This document shows positions 9,424 through 18,250 of a stretch of 64,000 bases of DNA, piece after piece. Numbering within the stretch: position 1 is the first letter of the stretch; every line of letters begins with the position of its first letter. The stretch is taken from the NCBI RefSeq assembly GCF_000018025.1, contig NC_009831.1:124001-188000 (forward strand). The letters run 5' to 3'. Below the pieces are notes generated by a model. That model was not told where the DNA came from, ran no database searches, and was given only the letters and a program-made list of their open reading frames with translations. The translations under genes were made by a program, and so were the position numbers. Source of the stretch: Shewanella sediminis HAW-EB3. Its GTDB lineage: Bacteria; Pseudomonadota; Gammaproteobacteria; Enterobacterales; Shewanellaceae.

Positions 9424-9451
9424 GTAGTGGCTCAGTTATCTGAGCCACTAC
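9424..9451 (-). promoter_or_regulatory. Perfect hairpin between moeA and moaA
   Basis: GTAGTGGCTCA (9424-9434) pairs perfectly with TGAGCCACTAC (9441-9451). On the minus strand five T follow after four bases (GGTG), just ahead of the moaA start. It could act as a partial terminator or an mRNA processing or stability element that sets moaA dosage within the operon. Confidence 0.6.
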
Positions 9452-9478
9452 AGAAAACAGTTAAACAGAGATCAACAA

Positions 9479-11284
9479 CTAGAGTAGATCGGCAAAAGGT
9501 TGAATATAAACGGTATCACCAGGATTTAACTGATCATCTTTTTCGCTGATAACGATGAAACAGTTTCCTTTTACCATAGAGCTCAACATCCCTGAACCTT
9601 GTGCGCCTGTCGTCGTGACATGTAGTTTCCCATCGGTACCTAAGTGATAGATGCCTCTGGTAAATTCGGTGCGACCCACACGGCTACGAAGACCTGTATC
9701 TGTGATCGCGGGTACCATAGTCGGTGCCCAACTGTTTTCTCCGGCTAATTTTCTCAGTGCAGGTTGTACAAATTGCATAAAGGAGACCATAACCGCAACC
9801 GGGTTACCGGGCAGGCCGAAGAAGAGGCTATCGCCAATCTGGCCGAAGGCCAGTGGTCGTCCCGGTCGCATATTGATACGCCAGAAGTTAATCTGGCCGA
9901 CTCGCTCGAGTGCCAGTTTGATAAAATCGGCATCGCCGACGGATACACCGCCGGAGCTTATCACCACATCGGCATCGACCGCGGCTTGGCTAAGTGCATC
10001 GGCAAGTGCATCTTCTGAGTCGTGAATGATCCCAAGATCTATGACTTCACAGCCCAACTTTCTGACCATAGATTTGATGGTAAAGCGGTTTGAGTCATAG
10101 ATGCAGTTCGGTTGTAGTGGCTCTCCGGGCTGACACACTTCATCACCGGTTGAGAAAATGGCGACTCTGGGGCGTTTGAATACCGGCAGCTGGCCAAAAC
10201 CCAGTGAGGCCAGTAGTCCCTGTTCTGGTGCTTGCAGTCGAGCGTTGGCGGCCAGGGCCGTATGGCCTTTAGCTATGTCCTCGCCTGCGAGTCGGATATG
10301 TTGTCCCAGGGTGATATCACCCTGAAAGCTAACCTGACCTTCCAGCTCTGTGGCCAACTCCTTCATCTGAACGGTGTCGGCTCCTGCGGGTACCGTGGCA
10401 CCTGTCATGATACGTACCGCTTCACCTGTCTGTAGCACCTTCGAGTATTGATGTCCCGCCATGACATCGGCGACAATCTTATAACTGGCTAGCATGGGGC
10501 TGGAGTGCTTGAAGGCGTATCCGTCCATGGCCGAATTGGTCTGTTGAGGTACATCGACAGGAGATATCGCATCTTCGGCGAGTACCCGGCTGTTGAGCTC
10601 ATCCAGAGGGAGCACTTCACCAGCTGTGATGGGATTAACGTAAGATAAGATCTTATCTATGCCTTGTCTTACCGACAGGGTCTTACTGGTATCGACCTCA
10701 CAGCCACACTCTGGTGCCGGAGAGAGCGGTAAGTTGACACTTGCTGGCTGCCAGTTGTTAGCATACTCGATAACGAAGTCGGCAATTTGAGCGACATCAT
10801 TGATGTCCAGTCGTCTCAAGTCACCAGGAAGTTCAGTTTCATCACAGCAAGCTATTGCCTGAATGTTCTTGTCATGGGTATGGATGAAAGGTTTGTCGTG
10901 GGCGGCACGATGGAGTTCAATCTTTGGGAGTTCGAGTTTTTTAAAGCCTTCCACCAATACGATATCGACACTATCTTGTTCAATCTGCTGGAGCAGGTGA
11001 GGTAGCTTAGGGTCATCCCCGACGGCATCTTCCGTCATCAGTGCCCATCTTACGTGTGAGGCGACCAGCATCTGGCGAGCACCAGCCTTACGCATTTCGT
11101 AACTGTCTTTACCCGGAATATCCACATCGAAGTTATGATGAGCATGCTTTATGACTGCCAGCTTCACCCCCCTGCGATTTAATTCGGGGATCAGTTTCTT
11201 TAATAGCGTGGTCTTTCCTGTGCCACTATAGGCACAAAATCCGAGAACAGGAATTGTTAACGGATTGGTAAAAGGGATGCTCAT
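9479..11284 (-). CDS. moeA: MobB-MoeA fusion: adaptor GTPase plus molybdopterin molybdotransferase
   Basis: The 601-residue protein has two parts. Residues about 1-175 are MobB-like: FCAYSGTGKTTLLKKL is a P-loop, and VIKHAHHNFDVDIPGKDSYEMRKAGA is the family signature. Residues about 200-601 are MoeA, with MDGYAF, MTGATVPAGADTV, FSTGDEV and the MPT-binding SSGGVSVGDADF. MoeA inserts molybdate (or tungstate) into adenylylated molybdopterin, and MobB assists the later guanine-dinucleotide step carried out by MobA, whose gene lies 14 bases upstream. Fusing the two joins metal insertion to cofactor maturation in one chain. A CGCEVD linker (about residues 192-197) separates the parts. Confidence 0.93.
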   Translation of the reverse strand: MSIPFTNPLTIPVLGFCAYSGTGKTTLLKKLIPELNRRGVKLAVIKHAHHNFDVDIPGKDSYEMRKAGARQMLVASHVRWALMTEDAVGDDPKLPHLLQQIEQDSVDIVLVEGFKKLELPKIELHRAAHDKPFIHTHDKNIQAIACCDETELPGDLRRLDINDVAQIADFVIEYANNWQPASVNLPLSPAPECGCEVDTSKTLSVRQGIDKILSYVNPITAGEVLPLDELNSRVLAEDAISPVDVPQQTNSAMDGYAFKHSSPMLASYKIVADVMAGHQYSKVLQTGEAVRIMTGATVPAGADTVQMKELATELEGQVSFQGDITLGQHIRLAGEDIAKGHTALAANARLQAPEQGLLASLGFGQLPVFKRPRVAIFSTGDEVCQPGEPLQPNCIYDSNRFTIKSMVRKLGCEVIDLGIIHDSEDALADALSQAAVDADVVISSGGVSVGDADFIKLALERVGQINFWRINMRPGRPLAFGQIGDSLFFGLPGNPVAVMVSFMQFVQPALRKLAGENSWAPTMVPAITDTGLRSRVGRTEFTRGIYHLGTDGKLHVTTTGAQGSGMLSSMVKGNCFIVISEKDDQLNPGDTVYIQPFADLL

Positions 11285-11298
11285 TTAAACCTCGGTTT

Positions 11299-11889
11299 TT
11301 ATTTGGCAATTGCCTCAGAAAGTTGTTGTTTTTGTTCTGGCGTATTCACATTAACAAAGGCGTTCGGCTGATCTGAAAAGTCAGCTACGGCGCAGTTATG
11401 TTTAGCGTACCAAAAGTCGATTTTACGTTCGCCAGCATCTAAGAAGGCTTTCATCGAGTCTCTTAATTCCGGCTTTAAAAGTAGTACTACAGGTTGTTCG
11501 CGCTTCCCGTCACTTGCTACTGCAAGGTCGGCATTTTCTTTCTCTAATTGGGAGAGCATGCGCTCGACAAGGTCAGCCGGCAAAAGCGGACAATCACAAG
11601 GAACGACAAGAAGATACTTGGCCTGTGTTTGCCCCATCGCAGTGATCATTCCTGCTAGCGGCCCAAGATAACCAGAATCTTCGTCACTGATAACTTGATA
11701 GCCGAACTCAGCATAACGGGTTTGGTTACGGTTTGCGTTGATCAGGATCTCTCTAACTTGTGGTTTTATGCGATCTATGGCGTGTTTTATCATAGGTTGT
11801 GCCTGGAGTTCGACTAAACCTTTGTCATTTCCCCCCATGCGCCTGGCCATGCCTCCGGCTAAAATAACTGCATCAATTTGCAATGACAT
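11299..11889 (-). CDS. mobA: Molybdenum cofactor guanylyltransferase
   Basis: MobA adds GMP from GTP to the molybdenum cofactor to make the MGD form used by DMSO-reductase-family enzymes. The N terminus carries the family motif [19 protein letters not shown], and the metal-binding [10 protein letters not shown] lies at about residue 97. The length of 196 residues is normal. The start overlaps the end of tupC by 17 bases, so the two are translationally coupled. The next gene, mobB/moeA, begins 14 bases after its stop. Confidence 0.95.
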   Translation of the reverse strand: MSLQIDAVILAGGMARRMGGNDKGLVELQAQPMIKHAIDRIKPQVREILINANRNQTRYAEFGYQVISDEDSGYLGPLAGMITAMGQTQAKYLLVVPCDCPLLPADLVERMLSQLEKENADLAVASDGKREQPVVLLLKPELRDSMKAFLDAGERKIDFWYAKHNCAVADFSDQPNAFVNVNTPEQKQQLSEAIAK

Positions 11890-12592
11890 ATCTTGGTTCC
11901 TGTAGATTTATTGGAGCTGAGGCTGGAATATTGTCCGCCGTGGAAGATGACATTATATGTTGATTTTCAATGACCCAGGTTTGATTGCATAAACTGGTTA
12001 GCACACAAGATTGGTGGCTACTGATTAACATTCCCGTTCCAAGCTGTTGAAGATCGGAGATCATGGCCAAAACCAAGTCTTGTGAAAACCTGTCCATATT
12101 GGATGTAGGCTCATCTAACATTAATAACTTAGGCTGCATTATCCAGGCTCTGGCGATAGCGAGCCGTTGTTTTTCACCACCCGATAGGCTCGATGCCGCT
12201 TGGTTTTTGAGATGAGTTAACTCAGCCATCTCAATTGCAGTTTGGGTGCGATCACTCAGTTGCTGTTTTGTCATGTTGCAAAACGGATGAGGGTAACTCA
12301 GATTATATTCGACGCTGCCATCGAACAGATACGGATGTTGATGTAGATAGACGGCTTTGCCTAACAAGGCATTGGAACGCCACCATGGCAGTGGCTCGAA
12401 GCCTTCAGTTGTTATGGCCCCTCTGCTGGGAGATATCAGACCGGCAAGCAGTTTCATCAGGGTGGTCTTTCCACAACCGTTATCGCCCTGAAGGTGTATC
12501 GTTTGTCCCTGAGACAACTGAAGCCTGTCGACACTGAATATATGTCTTTCACCAAACTTCATCTCTAGATTATTAGCGACTAATTTGACCAT
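11873..12592 (-). CDS. tupC: Tungstate ABC transporter ATP-binding protein
   Basis: The 239-residue ABC ATPase has Walker A ([16 protein letters not shown]), the signature [15 protein letters not shown] and Walker [13 protein letters not shown]. It starts two bases after the stop of the permease gene. With TupA and TupB it imports tungstate at the expense of ATP. The C-terminal regulatory domain found in ModC is absent, and this short form fits the Tup type. Confidence 0.88.
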   Translation of the reverse strand: MVKLVANNLEMKFGERHIFSVDRLQLSQGQTIHLQGDNGCGKTTLMKLLAGLISPSRGAITTEGFEPLPWWRSNALLGKAVYLHQHPYLFDGSVEYNLSYPHPFCNMTKQQLSDRTQTAIEMAELTHLKNQAASSLSGGEKQRLAIARAWIMQPKLLMLDEPTSNMDRFSQDLVLAMISDLQQLGTGMLISSHQSCVLTSLCNQTWVIENQHIMSSSTADNIPASAPINLQEPRYVIAN

Positions 12593-12594
12593 AT

Positions 12595-13302
12595 CTAATG
12601 GCTCCTCGGCTCTGCTTTGCCTCTGAGCGCCCCTAAAGTAAAGTTAAGAACGAGAGATAAGATGAGCAGAACAAGACCTAGGGCTATTGCCTGGGCAAAG
12701 TCGCCTTTACTGGTCTCGAGTGCAATAGCGGTAGGGATGTTTCGGGTAACATCCGCAATATTTCCACCGACCATCATGGAGCAACCCACTTCAGTCAAGA
12801 TGCGGCTAAACCCAGCCACGATCGCCATGAGTAACGGGACTTTAAGCTCTCTACAGACCGTCAAGATGCCCCTGAACCAAGAGGCGCCAAGGGTGCGTGA
12901 TGTTTCCCAGGCTCTACGGTCGACGCTGGTAAAGGCCGCTTGACTCATTGCGACTAACACGGGAGCGCAGATCATCATCTGGCCTAAAATCATGCCTTTT
13001 TGAGTAAATAGCCATCTAAGATCACCCAGAGGGCCCATGCGGGTCAGCATAAGGTAGACGAGCAGGCCAATGACGACGGTAGGAATTGACTGGAGAGTCT
13101 GAATTAAATTGGTGACAAACCAGCGACCGGGAAAGCGCCCAAAAGCCAGCATAAATCCCAATATCATCGAAGGTAGCAGGGTGATCCCCAGAGCCGCAAA
13201 AGATACAGAAAAAGATACAGATACAATGGACCACACATCAGGGTCCAATGAAAACAGCAGGCCTAAGGCCTGCTGTAAAAGGGCTAACCAGCCTTCATTC
13301 AT
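12595..13302 (-). CDS. tupB: Tungstate ABC transporter permease
   Basis: This 235-residue integral membrane protein has about five transmembrane segments and the cytoplasmic coupling loop of ABC importers (EAA-like: RTLGASWFRGILTV). TEVGCSMMVGGNI, with a flanking hydrophobic stretch, is typical of tungstate/molybdate-type permeases. It lies between tupA and tupC, with a 94-bp gap before it and 2 bases after it. It forms the membrane channel of the importer. Confidence 0.9.
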   Translation of the reverse strand: MNEGWLALLQQALGLLFSLDPDVWSIVSVSFSVSFAALGITLLPSMILGFMLAFGRFPGRWFVTNLIQTLQSIPTVVIGLLVYLMLTRMGPLGDLRWLFTQKGMILGQMMICAPVLVAMSQAAFTSVDRRAWETSRTLGASWFRGILTVCRELKVPLLMAIVAGFSRILTEVGCSMMVGGNIADVTRNIPTAIALETSKGDFAQAIALGLVLLILSLVLNFTLGALRGKAEPRSH

Positions 13303-13396
13303 CTGTGGTAGCCCGATTCAGATAACTGTATACCCAGACCATTAGATGTGTCTGCTGTGTAGCACTTTAAAAAACTGCTTAACCAGAATCTTAGAG

Positions 13397-14209
13397 TCAT
13401 TCGCTATAAGTTGCCTTAAATAGTTGCTCACCTTGAACTTTATAACTATTGATCATGCCTTGAGCTTCGGCGCCAATCAACCAGTCACTAAAGGCTCTGG
13501 CGCCTTTGTGGTTTAGATCAGGGTATTTTGCAGGGTTAATTAACATGATCTGGTATGGGTTTGCTAATGCCTGGCCGCCATCAAAATCGATAGCCATATC
13601 CAGCTTTGCCTTGTAGGCCACGAAGGTACCACGATCAGAAAGTGTGTAACCTTGAAGTTCGTTTGCCATCAATAGGGTTTTACCCATTCCCTGACCAACA
13701 GACTTATAACCGGCAAAAGAGGCATCGACCTTAGCATTGTTCCAGATGATCATCTCTTTCATGTTTGTGCCGGAGTTGTCTCCACGAGAAACAAAAATGG
13801 CGCCTGATTCGGCTATTTTAGCAAATGCCTCTTCAACTGTCTTACTGTTACGGATCTTAGCCGGGTCATTTTTAGGGCCCAAGATCACAAAATCGTTTTC
13901 CATTATGCCGCGAGGCAAAAGACCGAAACCTTCATCTACAAATTTAGCTTCTGCTGCAGGGGCATGTGTCATGATGACGTCGACATCGCCTTGACGGGCA
14001 AGCTTGAGGGCCTTACCGGTACCGGTTGCAATGACCTGAACTTTGTAGCCGCTTTCGGCTTCAAACTTGGGTAATAAGTTTTTCAATAAGCCTGAGTTCT
14101 CAGTACTTGTTGTTGTGGCTAACTTTATAATCTCTTCGGCTTGTGCCGGCATACCTGTGACTAGCGTCGCGGCTAATGCAAAGCTGAAGATAGATTTAAG
14201 GTTTAACAT
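13397..14209 (-). CDS. tupA: Tungstate-binding periplasmic protein
   Basis: The 270-residue protein has a cleavable signal peptide (about residues 1-24, ending GMPAQA before EEIIKLA). The mature start contains TTTSTENSG, the oxyanion-binding motif that marks TupA and separates it from ModA. It also has the GTGKALKLARQGDVDV and VSRGDNSGTNMKE segments of this family. It captures tungstate (possibly molybdate) and delivers it to TupBC. It is the first gene of the leftward operon and has a sigma-54-type promoter at 14284-14299, about 75 bases ahead of its start. Confidence 0.93.
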   Translation of the reverse strand: MLNLKSIFSFALAATLVTGMPAQAEEIIKLATTTSTENSGLLKNLLPKFEAESGYKVQVIATGTGKALKLARQGDVDVIMTHAPAAEAKFVDEGFGLLPRGIMENDFVILGPKNDPAKIRNSKTVEEAFAKIAESGAIFVSRGDNSGTNMKEMIIWNNAKVDASFAGYKSVGQGMGKTLLMANELQGYTLSDRGTFVAYKAKLDMAIDFDGGQALANPYQIMLINPAKYPDLNHKGARAFSDWLIGAEAQGMINSYKVQGEQLFKATYSE

Positions 14210-14283
14210 TCTTGCTCCTTGGCGATTAAATAATGAAGATTCTTTGCCAAAACTAATCTTCTACAAATTATGCAAGTTTATTT

Positions 14284-14299
14284 AGCAAATTTGATGCCA
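14284..14299 (-). promoter_or_regulatory. Sigma-54 (-24/-12) promoter for tupA operon
   Basis: The minus strand reads TGGCATCAAATTTGCT, which matches TGGCAC-N5-TTGCW at the GG and GC pairs with the exact 10-base separation. It points toward tupA. The divergent neighbour is a sigma-54 activator, which makes a functional promoter much more likely. Confidence 0.8.
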
Positions 14300-14381
14300 A
14301 ATGTCATCGATGCGTATTGGTGTCACAAATGGTGGGGGACTGTGATCCCGATCGCACGACTGAATGGTGCCATACAGACAT

Positions 14382-14414
14382 TTTGTCCCATAGCCCTTAT
14401 TCTTTGTCTCACAG
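14382..14414. promoter_or_regulatory. Candidate activator (UAS) direct repeats
   Basis: TTTGTCCCATAG (14382-14393) and TTTGTCTCACAG (14403-14414) are near-identical direct repeats 21 bases apart, two helical turns. They lie about 95-125 bases upstream of the -12 element of the tupA sigma-54 promoter, the usual place for an NtrC-type enhancer. They also sit just before the regulator's own gene. Confidence 0.5.
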
Positions 14415-14483
14415 TGACCTATTTACTAGACTATGATGCTAGAATCACCATTAAATGAGTCAAAATGTCCTAAAGAAGACAAT

Positions 14484-15866
14484 ATGAGCCAAAATAAAAA
14501 AGATTTGAAACCCCTTCCTTCCGCCGTATCTGTGCTTATTGTAGATGATGAGCCCGGTATGCGTAGCTTTCTGAAAAAGGCGCTCTCTAAAAAATTCGCT
14601 CTGGTCGAGACCGCCTCCAGCGTCGAGGACGCAGAACAGTTAAGAAGTCGATGCCATTTTGACCTCTTGGTCGTGGATATTCGTCTACCTGGTCGTTCCG
14701 GAATTGAATGGCATGAAGCATTAAATGATCAGGAGAGACGCTCGGACATCATCTTTATGACGGGTTATGCGGATATGGATGTTGCTATCAAGGCACTAAG
14801 AGCCGGAGCATCAGACTTTATCATGAAGCCATTTCATCTTGAGCAGATGATGAAAGCGGTCGATCGCTGTATCGAACGTCGTTTGCTCAAGCGTGAAAAC
14901 TTGATGCTGCGTCGTGAAGTCTCTATTGGCCAGTCCTCTACTATTATCGGTAGTAGCGATGCCATGCAAGAGGTGAAGCATGTCATCGAACGTGTAGCGC
15001 CAACGAATGCCGTGATCTTAATTGAAGGCGAGTCGGGTACGGGTAAAGAGTTAGTCGCGAGACAATTGCATCTGCTGAGTGGACGCCAAGGGCCTTTTGT
15101 TCCGGTTAATTGTGGTGCTATTGCGCCGGAACTTCTTGAGAGTGAGCTCTTTGGTCATGCGGCCGGTGCCTTTACCGGAGCGAAGGGCAATCGTGAGGGC
15201 CTGTTTAGCTTTGCCTCCGGTGGCACAATCTTTCTCGATGAGATCGGTGAGATGCCTCTTAAGATGCAGACGGCTCTACTTAGGGTTCTGGAGCAGAGAA
15301 CGATCCGTCCCGTCGGTAGTGAGAAAGAGACAAATATTGATGTCCGGGTATTGGCGGCAACAAACCGTAAGCTCGCGGAAGAGGTCGAAGAGGGTAACTT
15401 CAGACGAGACCTTTATTACCGTTTGAATGTGTTAGATATCGTGATCCCTCCTCTCAGAGATAGGCCGGAAGATGTCGTTGAATTAACACATCACTTTACC
15501 AGGCAGTTGGCGTCTGAACTCGGTGTTAAAGAGGTCGTTTGGAGCCATGAAGATATGCTGAAATTACAACAGCATGAGTGGCCTGGAAATATCCGTGAAC
15601 TGAGAAACATGATTGAGCGCTGTATCTTACTGGGTAAGCCTCCTGCGGAGTATTGGAAGCAGCAGCCAAAATCTGACATGCCCAATGAATCGGGTTATCC
15701 ATTAGATTGGGGACTAAAGGAGGTTGAAAAACATCACGTTACTCAAGTCGTCGACCTTCACAATGGCAATAAATCTGCCGCGGCGAGGGATCTAGGGGTT
15801 TCGCGGAAAACTTTAGATAGGAAGTATAAAGAGTGGTTCGATACCGATAAACAAGAGGAGAGTTAA
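14484..15866 (+). CDS. Sigma-54-dependent NtrC-family response regulator
   Basis: The regulator has a receiver domain (VLIVDDEPGMRSFL near the start, phospho-acceptor in LLVVDIRLPGRSG). It has an AAA+ domain with Walker A GESGTGKE, the sigma-54 contact motif GAFTGA and Walker B GGTIFLDEIGEMP. A Fis-type helix-turn-helix lies at the C terminus (NKSAAARDLGVSRKTLDRK). It should activate sigma-54 promoters when phosphorylated by the kinase encoded next. ATGs at 14433/14436 would add 17 or 16 residues but lack a ribosome site; the ATG at 14484 after AAGAAG is preferred. Being divergent from tupA, it probably controls the tungstate/cofactor operon. Confidence 0.92.
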   Translation: MSQNKKDLKPLPSAVSVLIVDDEPGMRSFLKKALSKKFALVETASSVEDAEQLRSRCHFDLLVVDIRLPGRSGIEWHEALNDQERRSDIIFMTGYADMDVAIKALRAGASDFIMKPFHLEQMMKAVDRCIERRLLKRENLMLRREVSIGQSSTIIGSSDAMQEVKHVIERVAPTNAVILIEGESGTGKELVARQLHLLSGRQGPFVPVNCGAIAPELLESELFGHAAGAFTGAKGNREGLFSFASGGTIFLDEIGEMPLKMQTALLRVLEQRTIRPVGSEKETNIDVRVLAATNRKLAEEVEEGNFRRDLYYRLNVLDIVIPPLRDRPEDVVELTHHFTRQLASELGVKEVVWSHEDMLKLQQHEWPGNIRELRNMIERCILLGKPPAEYWKQQPKSDMPNESGYPLDWGLKEVEKHHVTQVVDLHNGNKSAAARDLGVSRKTLDRKYKEWFDTDKQEES

Positions 15867-15867
15867 G

Positions 15868-17985
15868 GTGTCCTTTTTTCCTCGTATTTTTGGTATCAAT
15901 TGGCAGCAGATGCAAGCTAAGGTTCGTTATCGAATTTTAATCCTTACCTTGCTGCCGATCCTGCTTACCTTAGTTAGCTTAGTATTTATTACCATCTATT
16001 GGAATATCAGCTATACGGGTAAGCAGTTGTTTATGAAGGTTAAGGCTGACCTTACTGTCGCGAACAACACGCTTATCTCTGTTCAGAAGAGTCAGGAAAA
16101 GCAGCTGGAACTCGTAATGGAATCATGGGAATTCCAGAATGATTTTCGTCTGTTCGATGGCAATAAAAATAGCTATCGAAAGCAGATCGATCATTTGCTC
16201 GATTCCAAAAAACAGCTGTTAAATTTAGATTTCTTGCGTCTGGTTAGCGTGTCAGAGGCCGCTGCCGATCCAGACCTTCGCGTCATGCTTCAGAAAGTAA
16301 AAGGTGATTCTGCATATTCAGGTTTAATGGTACTGGAACCTAAGCGCCTGGCATTAATTGATCCTGAGATGGTGAAGACGGCAAGTATTCCATTAGTTGA
16401 AACGCCCAGATCACAAAAACCGACTAAGAAAGTCGAAGACAGGGGCTTACTCAGTCGAAGTTTGTTGCCCGTTCCCGATGCCGAAGGCAATGTTGCCTGG
16501 TACTTAGATGGTGGGATCTTGTTTAATCGGGATATTCGTATCGTCGATCACATCAGAGATCTGGTTTACGACAAGGGGACACTGCCGGAACGATCTATCG
16601 GCACAGTGACTATCTTTCTCGACAATACGCGTATCAGTACCAATGTTCCCCTACATTTTTTCCCACAAGGTGGGGAAGTCGAGGGGCGTGCATTAGGCAG
16701 CTTAGTATCTGAAGAGGTTAAGCAAAAAGTTTTTTCTCAGGGAATGCTCTGGGTCGACAGAGCTTTCGTGTTCAATGATTGGTTTATCTCTGCTTATGCA
16801 CCACTCGAGGATGTTCAGGGTAAGCGAATAGGGATGATTTATACCGGCTTCTCAGAATCGCCATTTATTCATAATTACCTACTTAATATTATAGAGCTGG
16901 GCACCATCTTGATGTTGGTTTTACTGGTGTCTGGATTGCTCGTCTATCGCGGTGCTTATAGCTTACTTCAGCCAATTGAGCGTATTCATCACGTGGTTAA
17001 AGCGGTGCAATCAGGACGAAACCTGCGCATCGGATCTTTGGGGCTTGAGCGAGATAATGAATTATCAAATTTAGCCGAGCAATTTGACCGAATGCTGGAT
17101 CTGCTGCAGCGCCGAAATTCGCAAATCCAGGCTGCTGCCGAGCAGTTAGAGGTGAAAGTTGAAGAGCGGACACGAAGCCTGCAGGAGAAAACAGAGGAAC
17201 TTCAAAACAACGTGGCTCTGCTTAATGAGACCAGACAACAACTGGTCACCAACGAGAAGCTTACCGCACTGGGTGAGCTGACCGCAGGTATTGCCCATGA
17301 GATTAATAATCCGACCGCGGTGATCTTAGGCAATATGGAGTTGATGAAATATGAGCTAGGCGATAGGGCGGAGGATGTTGAGGAGGAGATCGATCTCGTG
17401 ATCCAACAGGTGGGACGGATCAGTACCATTATCCGTAGCCTGCTGCAGTATAGTCGCCCTGGTGAGTTCAATGCTCCACTTGAGATGCATCAACTCACTC
17501 CGATTATCGAAGAGATGTTGGTATTGGTGCGCCACTCGATTCAAGAGCAGAAGGTGATATTGAATCAGGAGTTGAACGCCAGTTATCCGATAGAGGTGAA
17601 CCGTCCTCAGTTATTGCAAGTGTTGATTAATCTCGTGGTTAATGCGGCCCATGCAATGGATGAAGAGGGAAGGATCTGGATCCGAACCTATGATTGGGTC
17701 CAAAGAGGTGAACCTATCGGGGTTAAGATCGAAATTGAAGATGAAGGTAAAGGGATCCCACAAGAGCAGCTGAGTCGTATCTTCGATCCATTCTATACCA
17801 CCAGAGCCGACGGTACGGGTCTGGGGCTATCTTTGAGTTACGGAATTATTAAGCGTATTGGTGGAACGATAGAGGTCAGCTCTACGGTGGGCAAGGGAAC
17901 GCTATTTACCATAGGTTTATATCATAAAGCTAAGGAGGAGCAGGTAGATACCCCTTATGAGGGGCTGCACTTTAATGGTCATTGA
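15868..17985 (+). CDS. Membrane sensor histidine kinase
   Basis: The 705-residue kinase has a transmembrane segment near residues 25-50, a large periplasmic sensing part (about 50-340, cache-like) and a second membrane segment (about 341-362). A HAMP region follows (RIHHVVKAVQSGRNLRI), then a coiled coil with many Glu/Gln, and HisKA with ELTAGIAHEINNPTAV holding the phospho-His. The ATPase domain has VNAAHAMD, DEGKGIP and GTGLGLSLSYGI. The GTG start lies one base after the regulator's stop, with GAGGAGAG upstream, so the pair is coupled. The input is unknown; the gene's place suggests oxyanion or cofactor status. Confidence 0.93.
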   Translation: MSFFPRIFGINWQQMQAKVRYRILILTLLPILLTLVSLVFITIYWNISYTGKQLFMKVKADLTVANNTLISVQKSQEKQLELVMESWEFQNDFRLFDGNKNSYRKQIDHLLDSKKQLLNLDFLRLVSVSEAAADPDLRVMLQKVKGDSAYSGLMVLEPKRLALIDPEMVKTASIPLVETPRSQKPTKKVEDRGLLSRSLLPVPDAEGNVAWYLDGGILFNRDIRIVDHIRDLVYDKGTLPERSIGTVTIFLDNTRISTNVPLHFFPQGGEVEGRALGSLVSEEVKQKVFSQGMLWVDRAFVFNDWFISAYAPLEDVQGKRIGMIYTGFSESPFIHNYLLNIIELGTILMLVLLVSGLLVYRGAYSLLQPIERIHHVVKAVQSGRNLRIGSLGLERDNELSNLAEQFDRMLDLLQRRNSQIQAAAEQLEVKVEERTRSLQEKTEELQNNVALLNETRQQLVTNEKLTALGELTAGIAHEINNPTAVILGNMELMKYELGDRAEDVEEEIDLVIQQVGRISTIIRSLLQYSRPGEFNAPLEMHQLTPIIEEMLVLVRHSIQEQKVILNQELNASYPIEVNRPQLLQVLINLVVNAAHAMDEEGRIWIRTYDWVQRGEPIGVKIEIEDEGKGIPQEQLSRIFDPFYTTRADGTGLGLSLSYGIIKRIGGTIEVSSTVGKGTLFTIGLYHKAKEEQVDTPYEGLHFNGH

Positions 17986-18040
17986 CTCTAGTATCTTGTT
18001 TATCTACATCGCTCATAAGTCTTACTTGTGAAAAATGGAT

Positions 18041-18190
18041 AAAAAAATGCCGGGAAATAATCCCGGCTAAAAAGTGTGTGTGAGCAATGTCGTACTTTGC
18101 AAACCCATGCCATTTTCCTCTTAAAACCTGAGAACGAATTAAACAGAGATGAAGTGTTTAAGTCTAAATAGAGTGAGTTCCTTGGAACGC
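18041..18190 (-). ncRNA. ryhB: RyhB-type iron-responsive small RNA
   Basis: The minus strand of this otherwise empty spacer contains ACGACATTGCTCACA, identical to the conserved target-pairing core of E. coli RyhB as I recall it. The RNA ends in a GCCGGGA/TCCCGGC hairpin (18049-18067) followed by seven T. A sigma-70 promoter overlapped by a Fur box lies just upstream. The predicted transcript is about 150 nt, longer than the roughly 90 nt E. coli RNA. RyhB, made when iron is scarce, pairs with mRNAs of iron-using proteins with the help of Hfq and lowers their expression. I recall a Shewanella RyhB reported in a spacer beside a sensor kinase gene, which fits this place. Confidence 0.88.
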
Positions 18191-18192
18191 AT

Positions 18193-18225
18193 GTGAATAA
18201 TAATCATTATCATTAGGGCGTGCAA
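18193..18225 (-). promoter_or_regulatory. ryhB promoter with Fur box
   Basis: On the minus strand TTGCAC (18225-18220), a 17-base spacer and TATTAT (18202-18197) form a near-ideal sigma-70 promoter. On the plus strand, 18193-18211 reads GTGAATAATAATCATTATC, 16 of 19 matches to the Fur consensus, and it covers the -10 element. Iron-loaded Fur should therefore block transcription. Confidence 0.88.
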
Positions 18226-18250
18226 GTGATTTATTGCATTTATTTTAAAT

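Noticed and set aside
9651..10025. 124-codon frame on the plus strand within mobB/moeA
   Set aside because: Antisense shadow of a well-conserved gene; Arg/Ser/Pro-rich and without a ribosome site.
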